This document shows, one piece after another, positions 1 to 10,330 of a DNA stretch of 64,000 bases. Where the stretch lies: assembly GCF_963675165.1 (NCBI RefSeq), contig NC_087393.1, positions 1,513,002-1,577,001 on the forward strand, read 5' to 3'. Both the position numbers and the translations under genes were made by a program. The stretch comes from Halichondria panicea. Its lineage: Eukaryota; Porifera; Demospongiae; Suberitida; Halichondriidae. The notes beneath the pieces were generated by a model. It saw nothing but the letters and a program-made list of their open reading frames with translations. It did not search any database and was not told the origin of the DNA. Numbering within the stretch: position 1 is the stretch's first letter; each line of letters opens with the position of its first letter.

Positions 1-1
1 C

Positions 2-394
2 TACGTAATGGTTCGATACAAAACCACCACCCTAGCAGATGTTACTGCATCGCGGAATACTTACTGTATTCTCAGCTGGATCATCTTTGCTCAAATAGCA
101 TTCAGAGTGTTGAAATGGATCTGGGACTATTTCAAATCAAGAACAAAGAAAACAACTCACTCAACAGTAAATCGGATACAAGAAGAGTCGCAAAGAGATG
201 ATATTATGGTGTCTACGAGTTTGAAATGTCCGCTGTGTCTGGAGATGTGTGAAGCACCGACGACTACTCTTTGTGGTCACGTGTTTTGCTGGGACTGTGT
301 GTGTGAGTGGGTTAGTGAAAACATAGCATGTCCAGTGTGTAGATGTAGCGTTGAGCCTCAGCAATTGGTCTGTTTACAGCACTTTGAGAGCTAA
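2..394 (+). CDS. PEX10: Peroxin 10 (PEX10)-like RING E3 ligase, 3' end of gene
   Basis: The reading frame is open at the window edge and ends at TAA 392-394, so this is the C-terminal exon of a longer gene; the ATG at 8 is probably internal. About 130 residues are visible. A hydrophobic stretch (roughly residues 20-40 counted from ATG 8) is followed by a complete C3HC4 RING: C74-x2-C77, C89-x-H91, C94-x2-C97, C108-x2-C111. The RING ends in a PQ-L-x4-H tail, and that tail together with GHVFCW is typical of PEX10. PEX10 is a peroxisomal membrane E3 ligase acting with PEX2 and PEX12 in recycling the import receptor PEX5. A decayed copy of this exon plus upstream coding sequence lies at 15.6-16.3 kb. 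Family assignment is good; the rest of the gene is outside the window. Confidence 0.8.
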   Translation, partial: YVMVRYKTTTLADVTASRNTYCILSWIIFAQIAFRVLKWIWDYFKSRTKKTTHSTVNRIQEESQRDDIMVSTSLKCPLCLEMCEAPTTTLCGHVFCWDCVCEWVSENIACPVCRCSVEPQQLVCLQHFES

Positions 395-1796
395 TATTTA
401 CTTTCCTTTCTTTGTTTGTGTTATAATTGTACCCAATTTTGGGCAATTTCTTTTGCGTAATAAGATATCGAAATACAGTACACTGTATACGTGTTAGATC
501 AACCGTCTTCCATCATGCATGCATATCATATAAATATGCATGTGATAATTTTCAAGAAAAAACCAAGCCATTTCAGTGCTAATCATAATGTCATTGAGAT
601 ATGATAATTTTCGGGGGACAAATATTCGTGGTTCAGCAATTATAATATTAGACATTTCGTGGATAATATTTTCGTGGTTGCTGATTGCATGCAAGGATCT
701 CCCCCGAATGTTTATTTGTAAACTAGCAAACTAAGGAAAGACTATGCGAACGAGTATTTGAAGCTCATCTTCTAAGACAGCAAAAACTTCAGCATAATTA
801 TACACTGAACTATAGCCCAACCTCACTTGGAGTATGCAGCTCCAGTCTGGTCTCCACACAAATTGTGGGACATCAGTAAACTAGCAGCAAGGTGGTTAGC
901 GGCCAAATGGATAGAATACAGTGGGATAAATCATACGAGGAGCTAGTGCAGACAAAATCTTAACTGGTTAAACGTCATGAGTTTATAATCTACTGTTAGA
1001 CGTAATGGACTACCTTCCATTTTACTGTTACAAATACAATGTACTCGTTCGCACAGTACTTTCTTAGTTTGTAAATACTAATGAAAAGGTATATACGCCG
1101 TATAACAGGTTATTTTCGTATGGTGATATTTTTCGTATCAACCTACGAAAATTAAAACTGCGAAAATTTTCTGGCACAATAGGTTCAACGTCACTATCCT
1201 GAGCTGTACAAAGAATGGGTATAGTTCGTATGAAAATTACCTGCTATACATACAGTAATCTAAAATTATAAGCAACATTACTAATTACATATTATAATAA
1301 TAGTGAATAAGTAAAGGCACAGGTAATGAGTTCCATAGGAAAATATTATTAACAAAAAAGGAAAACCTAGTAAATTTATAATTTGTGTTTTGTTTGTGTA
1401 ATGGAAGCATCTTTGTAAGGCAATGTTGCCTATATATATGTGTGACCCTTTCCCCTGTGGATAAACTTATTCAATTCCAATAAACAACAGAAGCGCTAGA
1501 AAGCAAAGGTCATGCAAGAACCTAGAACAAGAATGTTTAATCTTTCATTAAACGTGACACCCTATATTGACCCTAATTTCTCTGCGTTTTGCTCAAACAC
1601 CCGTGAACATTCATACCCACGAATTACGAATTTAATATCACATGCAAAAGGCACTAATGGTCTCATTGACTAAACACATGTCACACGTAAGTAATTCAGT
1701 TATTGTCACTGCGCTAATAAAATGTCAACAAGTGCATGAAGCAATTAAAACTAGCTATAATTATATAAAGATCTATAGTGATCAAGCTATTATTCT
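395..1796. other. Intergenic, MITE-derived fragments
   Basis: No convincing coding sequence. It contains the PEX10 3' flank, a degenerate fragment of the family with 'ttttcg.gg' ends at about 600-710, and a better preserved inverted-repeat element at 1,093-1,258. The remainder is AT-rich with no visible structure. Confidence 0.5.
1093..1258. mobile_element. MITE, 'ccgtata/tatacgg' family
   Basis: The ends are imperfect inverted repeats. The left side reads ccgtataacaggttattttc and the right side is its near reverse complement (gaaaattacctgctatac). Inside are several short 'tacgaaaatt' type motifs in both orientations. The same terminal words recur at 17.4, 18.1, 31.9, 33.9 and 46.3 kb, which defines a dispersed family. 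Confidence 0.55.
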
Positions 1797-3156
1797 TTAG
1801 GTGTCTTTATTCTCATTTAGTGCCTCAATCTCCTCCTGAGCTGTAAAATTTTTGTCGCTAAGAGCCTGTTGGTCGTGCTTGAGATCAACGAGAAATTTTT
1901 CTGCCAGCTCTTTGAGATTTGAACGGGACTCTTCGTACGATGGATTCTCAGCAATGTAGCGATAGAGATCTTTCTGTGTCAGCTTGATCTGCTCCATGTA
2001 AACACTGCAGACTCCATGCAAGGCAACCCAGCCGGCATAAAACTCAATTGCTTTCCGCTTGAAACCGTTGGATGTCCATACCTTGAGTCGTTTCTCTTCA
2101 GAATACTTCAGTGCTTGCTCTACCGTCTTCTTCATCCCAGATTCAGCCAAGCTCTTGCAGTGATCTTGCATTTGCTGCCAAAAAAGTGCTGCTTGCATCA
2201 TAACAGCAGACAGCTGTTTGAGGGCACCAATAGCCTCGTGAAGGGCGTCTACAGCACATTCTGCCATATTCTCTTCAGTTTGGCATTGCTTTATCTTGGA
2301 AGTGAAGGATGTCATCCTGGCTAGTGCTTCATGGCGTTGTTCTCGGATAGCTTTCTCAGTTTCAAGAGCTTCTTGTCGTACCTTTTTAATGGCTTCTGCT
2401 TTCTCTGGTCCTTTCTCGCTGAAAACCTTTCTTCCCATTGTTACTGTCGTGAAAACATTAGCCAACTCTTTTATGGGATTAATAGACCCAATTTCCGACA
2501 TCGCTTTGTCTTCTTGTTCCTCAAGATCTCTACGCCTGCATGCTTTCAGCCTCTCTTTCCTTTGCTTGATGTTCTTTCATCAGTGTAAATGATTTTTGTT
2601 TCTCCTCTTCCATTTCTATCTGCTCCTTTTTTAGATGCTGGATATGTATAGCTTCATCCCCTTTGCGTTTTTGTGTATCTTCAAGTGTTTTGACTACTTT
2701 CTTCTCTTCTTCTTCAAACTCATGCTGAAGTTCGAGTGCTGCTTGTTGCATATCACCGGCAAGCTTTGAAATGGCAGATAAGGTGTCAATTGCCAACTCC
2801 TCCATATTGTCAAGAAGAAAGTCATAAGTAGTTTGCAAATCAGTGAGAATGCAGCTCAACGCTTTCTTGAATTTTGCAACTGTGAGAGCAGATTTATCGC
2901 ATAGTTTAGTGATATCATAGCCGAGACGTTGAATTTCGATCTGTTCGTTTGTAAATTTTGGCCCTGCAGCTCCAACTCCATTGTATGCAATGCGAATGAA
3001 TCCTCCTACACGGCCAAGATCATCAACAAGCGTTTGTAGATCAATCGATCCGAGAAGTTTGTCCTTTTCCGCAAGTACGATAGCAGAATCCTCATCTGGA
3101 ACCTTGTTCAGGGCATATGATTGTCCTTTGATCTCAACTTCAAGATTTACAGACAT
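1797..3156 (-). pseudogene. Coiled-coil protein, paralogue 1, frameshifted
   Basis: Two consecutive minus-strand frames (3,156-2,530 and 2,501-1,797) together look like one protein of about 450 residues split by a one-base shift near 2,530-2,540. The coiled coil continues across the break in the second frame. I prefer the start at 3,154-3,156 (aag-ATG-tct context) to the ATG 37 codons upstream, because that extra stretch looks like 5' flank with a splice-acceptor-like cctag. Visible features are an N-terminal helical part, a very acidic/basic coiled coil, a short less charged centre, a second coiled coil, and a C-terminal block with FW, a basic helix and a FY-A-W pattern. That block matches the end of the two genes at 4.3 and 8.3 kb. 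Function is unknown. It could be a true pseudogene, a polymorphism or a sequencing error. Confidence 0.55.
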
Positions 3157-3267
3157 CTTCTTGTTTTCTAGGTGACAAAGACCGGGACAGTGGTATATAG
3201 TTGATCGTTCGAGGACGTGTAATGATGGAGTAGCAAGCAGTGGATTATAATTACAATACAAAAACAT

Positions 3268-4280
3268 TCAGTTTTTTATACCCATGAAGAATCTGATCCC
3301 TGGGACAATCCCTGGGAAAGTACCAATCTGTCCCATAATCATGTTATACTGTGACATGCCCGAAGATAATAGTAAGGTTCAACAGATAATAGTAAGATAA
3401 TAGTAAGGTTCAACGTTGTGTTGGGATTTTCCCAGGGAAAGACATGCAGTGCCAGCTAGGGCTGTTCTGGTTTTGTTGGGAAATTTCCCAGGGACAGCAC
3501 CATGAAACATGTTGGCTGTTGTTCACCAGGAGTTTATTAGTACTGCAAAGCGCTTTCACTCCTCTATATACTAGGGCATATAATTACACCTTGCGTGCGA
3601 AGCACACAGCATGTGTGTGCATGTGGACACAAAAATGTGATTTTTGAGTGAATCACGGCATGGACTGCTTAACTGGCTGATAGTGGTTGAAAAATAATAT
3701 ATAGGCTATGAAACTTGTAGGCAATCTTCGAAGGTGACAAAAAACACTGTTTTCTAATAGATTCACGATCATTCTCGATTCACGATCATTCCCCATATTA
3801 ATGTTAGGTCATTATAATTATAGTGTCCGTTATGTCAACACAGAGTGAATGCTCTACTGAGCATCTTGTTGTTATTTGAGATCAATAAATAATAGATCTA
3901 GCCTATATATAATTATATAATTATATGAAAGAGCAATCACATTCAACTCCATGCACGTATATGGATGATTTTACAGATTGGGCTAAGATATATGCCGCTG
4001 AGGGGGGCATGTATGATACATGTGTACATATACCAATCAGTTATCTGTACATGTATATATACCACATTGTTTGTTACTATAATTACGTGCAATGAACTAA
4101 ACATGTGCATGACTGACAGCATAATTGTGAATGCATACTATAGATCGATTTACATGCATGCAGAGTCTCACATTGAGGCTCAAGAGATGCTATGAATGAT
4201 TGCGGTACTCATGCATGCAGGGCTATCCCTGGGGAATTCCCGAGTTAACATTATATAATAATTGACTGCATGCATGAGGC
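3268..4280. other. Intergenic between divergent paralogues 1 and 2
   Basis: No gene seen. A short tandem reiteration of 'gataatagtaag' units lies at about 3,365-3,415. Several copies of a 'ttcccaggga' word (3,300-3,320, 3,430-3,500) reappear upstream of the 8.3 kb paralogue (about 8,203-8,256), so upstream flank was duplicated with the gene. Confidence 0.5.
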
Positions 4281-5387
4281 ATGTGTGCAATCACTTTACA
4301 ACCACTTAAAATTGCAGCAGTGATCAGAATGTCAAGCCAAACATCTCTAGTAGAGAAAGGAAAGCATTGTGTGGCAGTTGCCAGTGAAGTGCTGAAACAC
4401 AATGAAATGGGTCAAACAGTAGATGCAAGCAGCAAGCTGGTGTCGATGCAGAAAGATGCTGCTGTTCTTGCGAATGAAGCTGAAAAGTTAGCCAAACGAC
4501 TTGAGGCAGTGGACGACCACTATCAAGAGATGGATGCTAAACTTCACCGCCAAGTCGGGCAATTAGGTATGCAAGAAGAAACATTGAAAACCGGAAAGAA
4601 AAATTCTGAGAGTATTCTTGCTGGACAACAAAGTGTGCTTCGCAACAAAGAGTCGCAGCTTTCTTCAGCAGAAAGTGATTTGCAAAGAGCTGAAGGAAAA
4701 CTAAGAGATGCTATTAAAGAGGAAAAAAGTATTCAGATTGGCTCAGCTGTTGGTGGGGCTGTACTTGGATTATTTACTGGGGGAATTGGTCTGTTAGTCG
4801 GTGCTGGAGTTGGAGCCAGTATCGGTGCTATAGTGAATGCCTGCCGAGATGAAGAAAAGGATGCTCGCTCAGCCAGAGGTCGTCGTAAAAGTGATGTAGA
4901 CAGTGCAAAATCTGCCGTTCAGTCTAGTGAGAATCAAATTTCCTCTCTTGCATCGCAAATCAAAGATTTAGCATTACAGATACAACGACTGGAACAGAAA
5001 CGTCAAGAAATACATCAAAAAAGGAGTGAGATCAAAACAGCAATCCCTGTTCTCAAAAATTCAACACAGTTTTGGCTCCTTTTCAAGCAACTTTCGGAAG
5101 ATGGCGAAAATCGTTCTACTCTTCTGAACAAAATTGTTAAAAAAGCTCATGAAAGAGAGAGCTATGAAATGTTTCAGTCCAATGGAAGTCAAAGTGCAGC
5201 AAATACTTTCTTTGAAGCATGGAAGTCAATAGAAGTTGCTGCTGCTGATGGTTTTTCCAATCACATTTATTCTATCGATTACAATTGTGTGAAATGCAGT
5301 AGCGCATGCAAGGCACTGCCATTCCTCCGTGGACCGGATTTTATTTGTTCTATTTGCCACCTGGCACTACAGCCTACTGATTGTTGA
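4281..5387 (+). CDS. Coiled-coil protein with central hydrophobic hairpin-like segment, paralogue 2
   Basis: Intact single-exon frame of 368 codons. The ATG shared with paralogue 3 is at 4,329 (16 codons in), so the true start may be there. Order of parts: N-terminal amphipathic/coiled-coil helices (about residues 20-150); a 35-residue glycine- and alanine-rich hydrophobic segment (about 154-188: IGSAVGG... through ...GAIVNAC) long enough for a membrane hairpin; a second coiled coil (190-255); an 'FW..FKQLSE' to 'FFEAWKSIE' block; and a C-terminal pair of CxxC motifs (CVKC, then CSICH) like a small zinc ribbon. This helix/hydrophobic/helix layout resembles alpha-helical pore-forming or ApoL-like proteins in architecture only. 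I cannot assign a family. It lies 4 kb upstream of a close paralogue in the same orientation. Confidence 0.7.
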   Translation: MCAITLQPLKIAAVIRMSSQTSLVEKGKHCVAVASEVLKHNEMGQTVDASSKLVSMQKDAAVLANEAEKLAKRLEAVDDHYQEMDAKLHRQVGQLGMQEETLKTGKKNSESILAGQQSVLRNKESQLSSAESDLQRAEGKLRDAIKEEKSIQIGSAVGGAVLGLFTGGIGLLVGAGVGASIGAIVNACRDEEKDARSARGRRKSDVDSAKSAVQSSENQISSLASQIKDLALQIQRLEQKRQEIHQKRSEIKTAIPVLKNSTQFWLLFKQLSEDGENRSTLLNKIVKKAHERESYEMFQSNGSQSAANTFFEAWKSIEVAAADGFSNHIYSIDYNCVKCSSACKALPFLRGPDFICSICHLALQPTDC

Positions 5388-5970
5388 AATTGGAATTGGA
5401 CTGTTATGTGAACCGTCTTTATAATTATTACTGATATAGCTATTTGCATGTTGATTGATCACATTTGTACTTGTAATGCAATATACTATACTTATTATAC
5501 TGATCCTTTATTGAGTTTATTATAATTATGCTATAATGATTTAATTGCCCACTGTTTACAATTCAAATTATCGTATGGAATGTTGCATGTTGCATGCACT
5601 CAGATAATTCAAGTTAATTATTGGAAACACACACACGAACACAGAAAGCATTTCGATTGTGGTTAGTCTATATCTTGGTCTCTTGGTCTTTCCAAAAGAC
5701 AACACCTCAATGCGTTGCATATAGATAGCTGTTGTGTACACATTAATTTTAGTTAAGTTTGTTTACTTTAAAATTTTGTTGTAAGTGTGAGCGGTTCGGA
5801 CTGATCTGTATATATACATTATTAGCTGTGTTATGAATGAATCTGCATGCATGGGCTGTCTGCAATATGTTGTGGAAATTTCTGGGCACATGGCCAACCA
5901 CACTGACATGTACAGCCCCCTTCTTTCCAGACAGCTAGCTGATCACATAGGCAGGCATTGTATGTGAAGC
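5388..5970. other. Intergenic, no feature
   Basis: AT-rich spacer after paralogue 2. I see no gene, inverted repeat or tandem array here. Confidence 0.4.
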
Positions 5971-7196
5971 TCAATAGTGACAGTAAACGGTGGTTTTAGG
6001 TTTTTTGATAAAAGAAGAATAAGGCTGCTTGTTTCTCACTCGAAACAGCCTGTGTGATGAAACACGTTCACCTTCTTGAAAAAGCCAAACTGCTGTTGTT
6101 TTTCTAATAAATACGGACTTGCCCTCTTCACCTGATACTTTCAGAAATGGAGTAGCAGCATAAGTATGTTTCTTGGGTCTTTTCTCTGAAGGTACCAAGC
6201 TGACAGGCTCATACACAGGCAATGAATCAGCTGTTGACACTTTTATCAGTCTTGGGAGGGACTGCTGTATATAGTTTACATTATAAATCTGTTGATATCA
6301 ATTTGTTTTTGGACAGAATATCGATGTCTCTTGCAACGTCTACTTCCGATATATTTGTGTCTTCTTCTGGAATCAAAGAGTCAGTATTGTCTTCATAATC
6401 GCTGTCATCAGAGGAGTCTCCAAAAATATCTGTTTCATCACAGTCTATTGTTGGAATGTTTTCATCCCACTCATTTCTTGTCTTCAAAAGGTCAGCCATG
6501 CCCAGCTCCTTGACAGTTGTTTGCGCCCTTTATTTAGCTCTCTGCACAGCTAAAACAATAGCACCATCGGTCGTTTTTGCTAGCTCTGCAGGGACAAACA
6601 AATTGTTACGCTCTTTAGCTCGATGCTTCTGCAATTGCGGGAAGATTATGTTAGTCTTTGATGACTCAGCCTGTAGTTGACTCTGAATTTGCAGTCGATG
6701 CACACGTCTCACCAGGCCAAGCATGCCAAAGTTGATAACAGTAGAGAAAATACTAGTCATACTGCGAGCTGCTCTGAACAACCCTTCGCATGTTTGTGAC
6801 CCAAAGACCCATGGTTGAAAGGCAGAGCTGTGCTTGTTTAACTTGTTTCAAATTGTTAGAATAAGAGTTATGAGTGAGTGTGCATTGAGTTCAATGCACA
6901 TGTACGCATTTGATGTGATAAAGTTATTCGTGAGGTTATAGTGAGGATGAAGTTGGATTCATTTGCGCCAATAACAGACAAAAAATGTCGCATACCAAAT
7001 GCACTCAATACGCTCAACAGGAGTTAGAGATTTGTTTAGATAGCTGTATAACGCATTGCATTACTTGAATGTAAATTCTTGTGCCTGTTGCATCAGGAAA
7101 ACTGGCAAGTAGTTTCGCAGCCTTGATAAGGTTAAGCACAGCATCATATGCAGATAGTGCATGCACCTCGATGCAAGGTTCATGGAGAAGGTTCAT
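5971..7196 (-). pseudogene. Decayed unidentified gene
   Basis: On the minus strand, coding-looking segments follow each other: 7,196-7,014, 6,781-6,281 and about 6,280-5,971. The 6,781-6,281 segment is one frame interrupted only by TAA at 6,532-6,530, a change that would fit a former CAA. It has an acidic Asp/Ser/Glu-rich part (about 6,480-6,320). The frame then shifts by one base before a basic segment starting 'STADSLPVYEPVSLVP'. Because a stop and a frameshift lie in otherwise uninterrupted coding-like sequence, I call it a broken gene. I do not recognise the family. A mobile-element origin is possible because it has no clear introns. Confidence 0.45.
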
Positions 7197-7304
7197 AGGT
7201 CAGATAAAGATTTAGAGATTTAGAGATTTACCCAAGATTTAAAAGATTTAAAGAGATTTACCAAAGATTTAGGCGAAGGGTGTACAAGATTTAAAGGAGT
7301 GTCG
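7197..7304. repeat. Short 'agattta' reiteration
   Basis: About ten loosely spaced copies of agattta / aagattta lie between 7,202 and 7,295. It is low-complexity sequence with no gene. Confidence 0.5.
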
Positions 7305-7712
7305 GACCCATCGGCCATCAGCGCAGTAGAGCCTTGCAGCTCTCTTCTCACTCTTGCAGCTACCAATAGCTAGCGTTCTATAGTGCAGAGCTAACTACTA
7401 AGTAGAGTAGTAACACTCGGCAAACAAGTTTGGCTACGTGCTCTTCTGAAAAGGCTGCAATGGCATTCCAAGTAGGCATAACTCGAGAACAAAGCATTAT
7501 TATTTTTGCAAATCCACGGATGAAAACATGACTAGAAGCCCATAGAAACTCTTACTTGCACTTGATTCATCCTTGAGCAGCTGTAGCAGTCTACACACAC
7601 ACACAGACACACACGAGGGGTCCGACACTCCATGAAATTTTGTACACCTACACACAGACACGCAAACACACTACCGTATACCTCGCTTGCGCATGCGCAC
7701 CGAGGCATAATA
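7305..7712 (+). repeat. Interspersed repeat family A, copy 1
   Basis: Begins around 'gcagagccttgcagctctc' and ends at 'gcttgcgcatgcgcaccgag'. A second copy in the same orientation lies at 28,040-28,356 and a 5' fragment at 29,363-29,435. The copies share the same internal order of words, including a short CA tract near the end. No coding capacity and no obvious terminal inverted repeats. Confidence 0.65.
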
Positions 7713-8316
7713 ATTACAGCAACGGTAGGCACTTAATTCTTTTAGGGCCTCAAAAATTATGTTGATGTCGTGTTTAAATTACGATGGCACTTAATTACGC
7801 TACCTAGTATGCTCATCGTTTATGAATAGCTCCCAGATAAACAGAAGTTACAGTAGCTTAGGAGAGTGCTTGAGCCCCTTAGCTGAATACGTCACTGCAT
7901 CAACCCTTTACCTGCTGTGTTGACGCTTTAAAGTGTCACAAATTAATGGTACCCTGCACTGCGCGGCCATCATAAATGTACGTCACAGACAGTGTACTAA
8001 ATCGGGACAAAAGTGTGAGGCCGATTTAGTAAATCTGATACAAATATGCATTTTTTACACATGGTGTTTTGACACAATTGGCACCCCATAGTCGTCAAGA
8101 GATAGTACAACAACATTTTGTTGAATATCGTATACTGGTAATGATATTCACAGGAGATATTCAAACCACTGTAGATCTGATGATAGTATTATTCTTGAGA
8201 TTTTCCCAGGGACAGCACCATGTTGTTCACTATGGACAGTCCCTGGGAAAATCCCACCCCTTCACTGTATAGATTTAAACCACTTCCAATATTGATGCAT
8301 ACATTTACATGCTTGT

Positions 8317-9444
8317 GTGCAATCAATTGCACTTAAAATGGCAGCAGTGATCAGAATGTCAAGCCAAACATCTCTAGTAGAGAAAGGAAAGCATTGTGTT
8401 GCAGTTGCCAGTGAAGTGCTGAAATACATTGAAATTGGTGAAACCATCTATGGTCAAACAGTAGATGCAAGCAGCAAGCTGGTGTCGGTGCAGAAAGATG
8501 CTGCTGTTCTTGCAAATGACGCTGAAAAGTTAGCCAAACGACTTGAGGCAGTGGACGAGCACTATCAGGAGATGGATGCTGAACTTCACCGCCAAGTCGG
8601 GCAATTAGGTATGCAAGAAGAAACATTGAAAACCGAAAAGATAAATTGTGAGAGTAATCTTGCTAGACAACGAAGTGTGCTTCCTGATAGAGAGTCGCAG
8701 CTTTCTTCAGCAGAAAGTGATTTGCAAAGAGCTGAAGGAAAACTAAGAGATGCTATTGAAAAGCTGAAAAATATTCAGATTGGCTCAGCTGTTGGTGGGG
8801 CTCTACTTGGATTGTTTACTGGAGGAATTAGTACGCTAGTCGGTGCTGGACTTGCAGTCAGTATCGGTGCTATAGTGAATGCTTGCCAAAATGAAGAAAA
8901 AGACGCTTGCTCAGCCAGAGATTGTCGTAGAAGTGATTTAGACAGTGCAAAATCTGCCATTAAGTCTAGTGAGATTCAAGTTTCCTCTCTTGCATCTCAG
9001 ATCAATCGCATAGCTGTAGATATACAACGACTTGAGCAGCAACGTCAAGAGATACATAAAAAAAGAGGTGAGATCAAAGCAGCAATTCCTATTTTCAAAG
9101 ATTCAACACAGTTTTGGCTCCTTTTCAAGCAACTTTCGGAAGATGTAGAAAATTGTTCTACTCTTCTAAAGAAAATTGTTAACAAAAAACATGAACGGGG
9201 GAGCTATGAAATTCTTCAGGCCGATGTAAGTCAACGCACGACAAACACCTTCTTTGAAGCATGGGAGTCAATAGAAGTTGCTGCTGCTGATGGTTATTCC
9301 AATTACAATCACATGTTTTCTATCGATTACACTTGTGTGAAATGCAGTAGTGCATGCAAGGCAATGCCATTCCTCAGTGGATTGAATTTTATTTGCTCCA
9401 CTTGCCACCGGAACTATAGAGGCTCTACAGATATTGAAACGTGA
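8317..9444 (+). CDS. Coiled-coil protein with central hydrophobic hairpin-like segment, paralogue 3
   Basis: Intact single-exon frame of 375 codons, very similar along its whole length to the gene at 4.3 kb. Likely starts are 8,338 (aaaATGgca, favourable context) or 8,356, which is the ATG shared with paralogue 2; paralogue 2 has lost the 8,338 ATG by one base. It keeps five residues (15 bases, about 8,435-8,455) that paralogue 2 lacks. It has the same parts: coiled coil, Gly/Ala-rich hydrophobic segment (about residues 161-195), second coiled coil, FW/FF-A-W block, and C-terminal CVKC and CSTCH pairs. Charged positions differ between the copies while the hydrophobic segment and cysteines are kept, which suggests selection on protein function. 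Family not recognised. Confidence 0.7.
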   Translation: MQSIALKMAAVIRMSSQTSLVEKGKHCVAVASEVLKYIEIGETIYGQTVDASSKLVSVQKDAAVLANDAEKLAKRLEAVDEHYQEMDAELHRQVGQLGMQEETLKTEKINCESNLARQRSVLPDRESQLSSAESDLQRAEGKLRDAIEKLKNIQIGSAVGGALLGLFTGGISTLVGAGLAVSIGAIVNACQNEEKDACSARDCRRSDLDSAKSAIKSSEIQVSSLASQINRIAVDIQRLEQQRQEIHKKRGEIKAAIPIFKDSTQFWLLFKQLSEDVENCSTLLKKIVNKKHERGSYEILQADVSQRTTNTFFEAWESIEVAAADGYSNYNHMFSIDYTCVKCSSACKAMPFLSGLNFICSTCHRNYRGSTDIET

Positions 9445-9979
9445 ACGGTCTCTATATATACTTGTTGTTATATAATTATACTGATAGCCCGATATTATTA
9501 TATCACTATTATAATTATACTTGTTATCAAGGGCATATACATACGCCCTTGTTGTTATTCAGTATTTTTTTCCAGATAATGATGAACTTCATTCTATTAT
9601 TACCCTAAGCTTAGCTTGCACTTGGGGGAGGGGGCATGCCTAGAGATAGGGGGGGTGAGAAGACAGTGGGGAAATACAATAATTATAGACATTCCTGCAT
9701 GCGGTTTGACTGAAAGATATAGCCAGATTTCTTTACTTTGGTATGATTTTGCATACAGGCAAATGATTGGGTGTTGTCCAGTTTCTTTGTGAGTGTTGGA
9801 TTGATGAGGGCCCCATACTGCGGCGCACTACTCAAGCTTTGGTATCACAGTGGCAACATCATTTATATGTAAAATTTTTCGCTGGTAGTTTCCATGCTAT
9901 TTTGTGGTTTCCTCGGTCAATCCTAGCACATTGCAAGGTATAAGAGTTTTGACATGCATTGGAAGTATCGTATTATGTT

Positions 9980-10330
9980 CTAATCATAATTTTTATCGGA
10001 CAGAAAAAAAAAATTTTAGAAATTGTCTGGGTATAATTGGAACAGATCTTTATAGAGCATGTGAAGTGTCTGGAATAATTAGAACATGCAAGCATGCAGC
10101 TGCACGCAAGCTAGCTAAGCTTATGTGCGACTGAATAGTTGCACTAGCTATCCTAATCCTCAAAGCTATCTAACTTGCAGCACTCTTGCTGACTATAAAG
10201 CTACCTTGCTTGGATCGAATGTCAACTTTTTTCAGGGTATTGTCTGGCCAGATTTAGCAAAATTAAAGCACCAGAGTGTCCGCTGTATTAAAATTCCCAG
10301 AAAAGTATCTGGGCTAATTAGTAATGATGT
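9980..10330 (+). repeat. Interspersed repeat family B, plus copy
   Basis: This stretch is the imperfect reverse complement of 12,209-12,545. Shared landmarks include gcaccagagtgtc, a gactataaagctac word and gactgaatagttgcactagc. The two copies therefore form a loose inverted pair about 2 kb apart. Confidence 0.6.
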
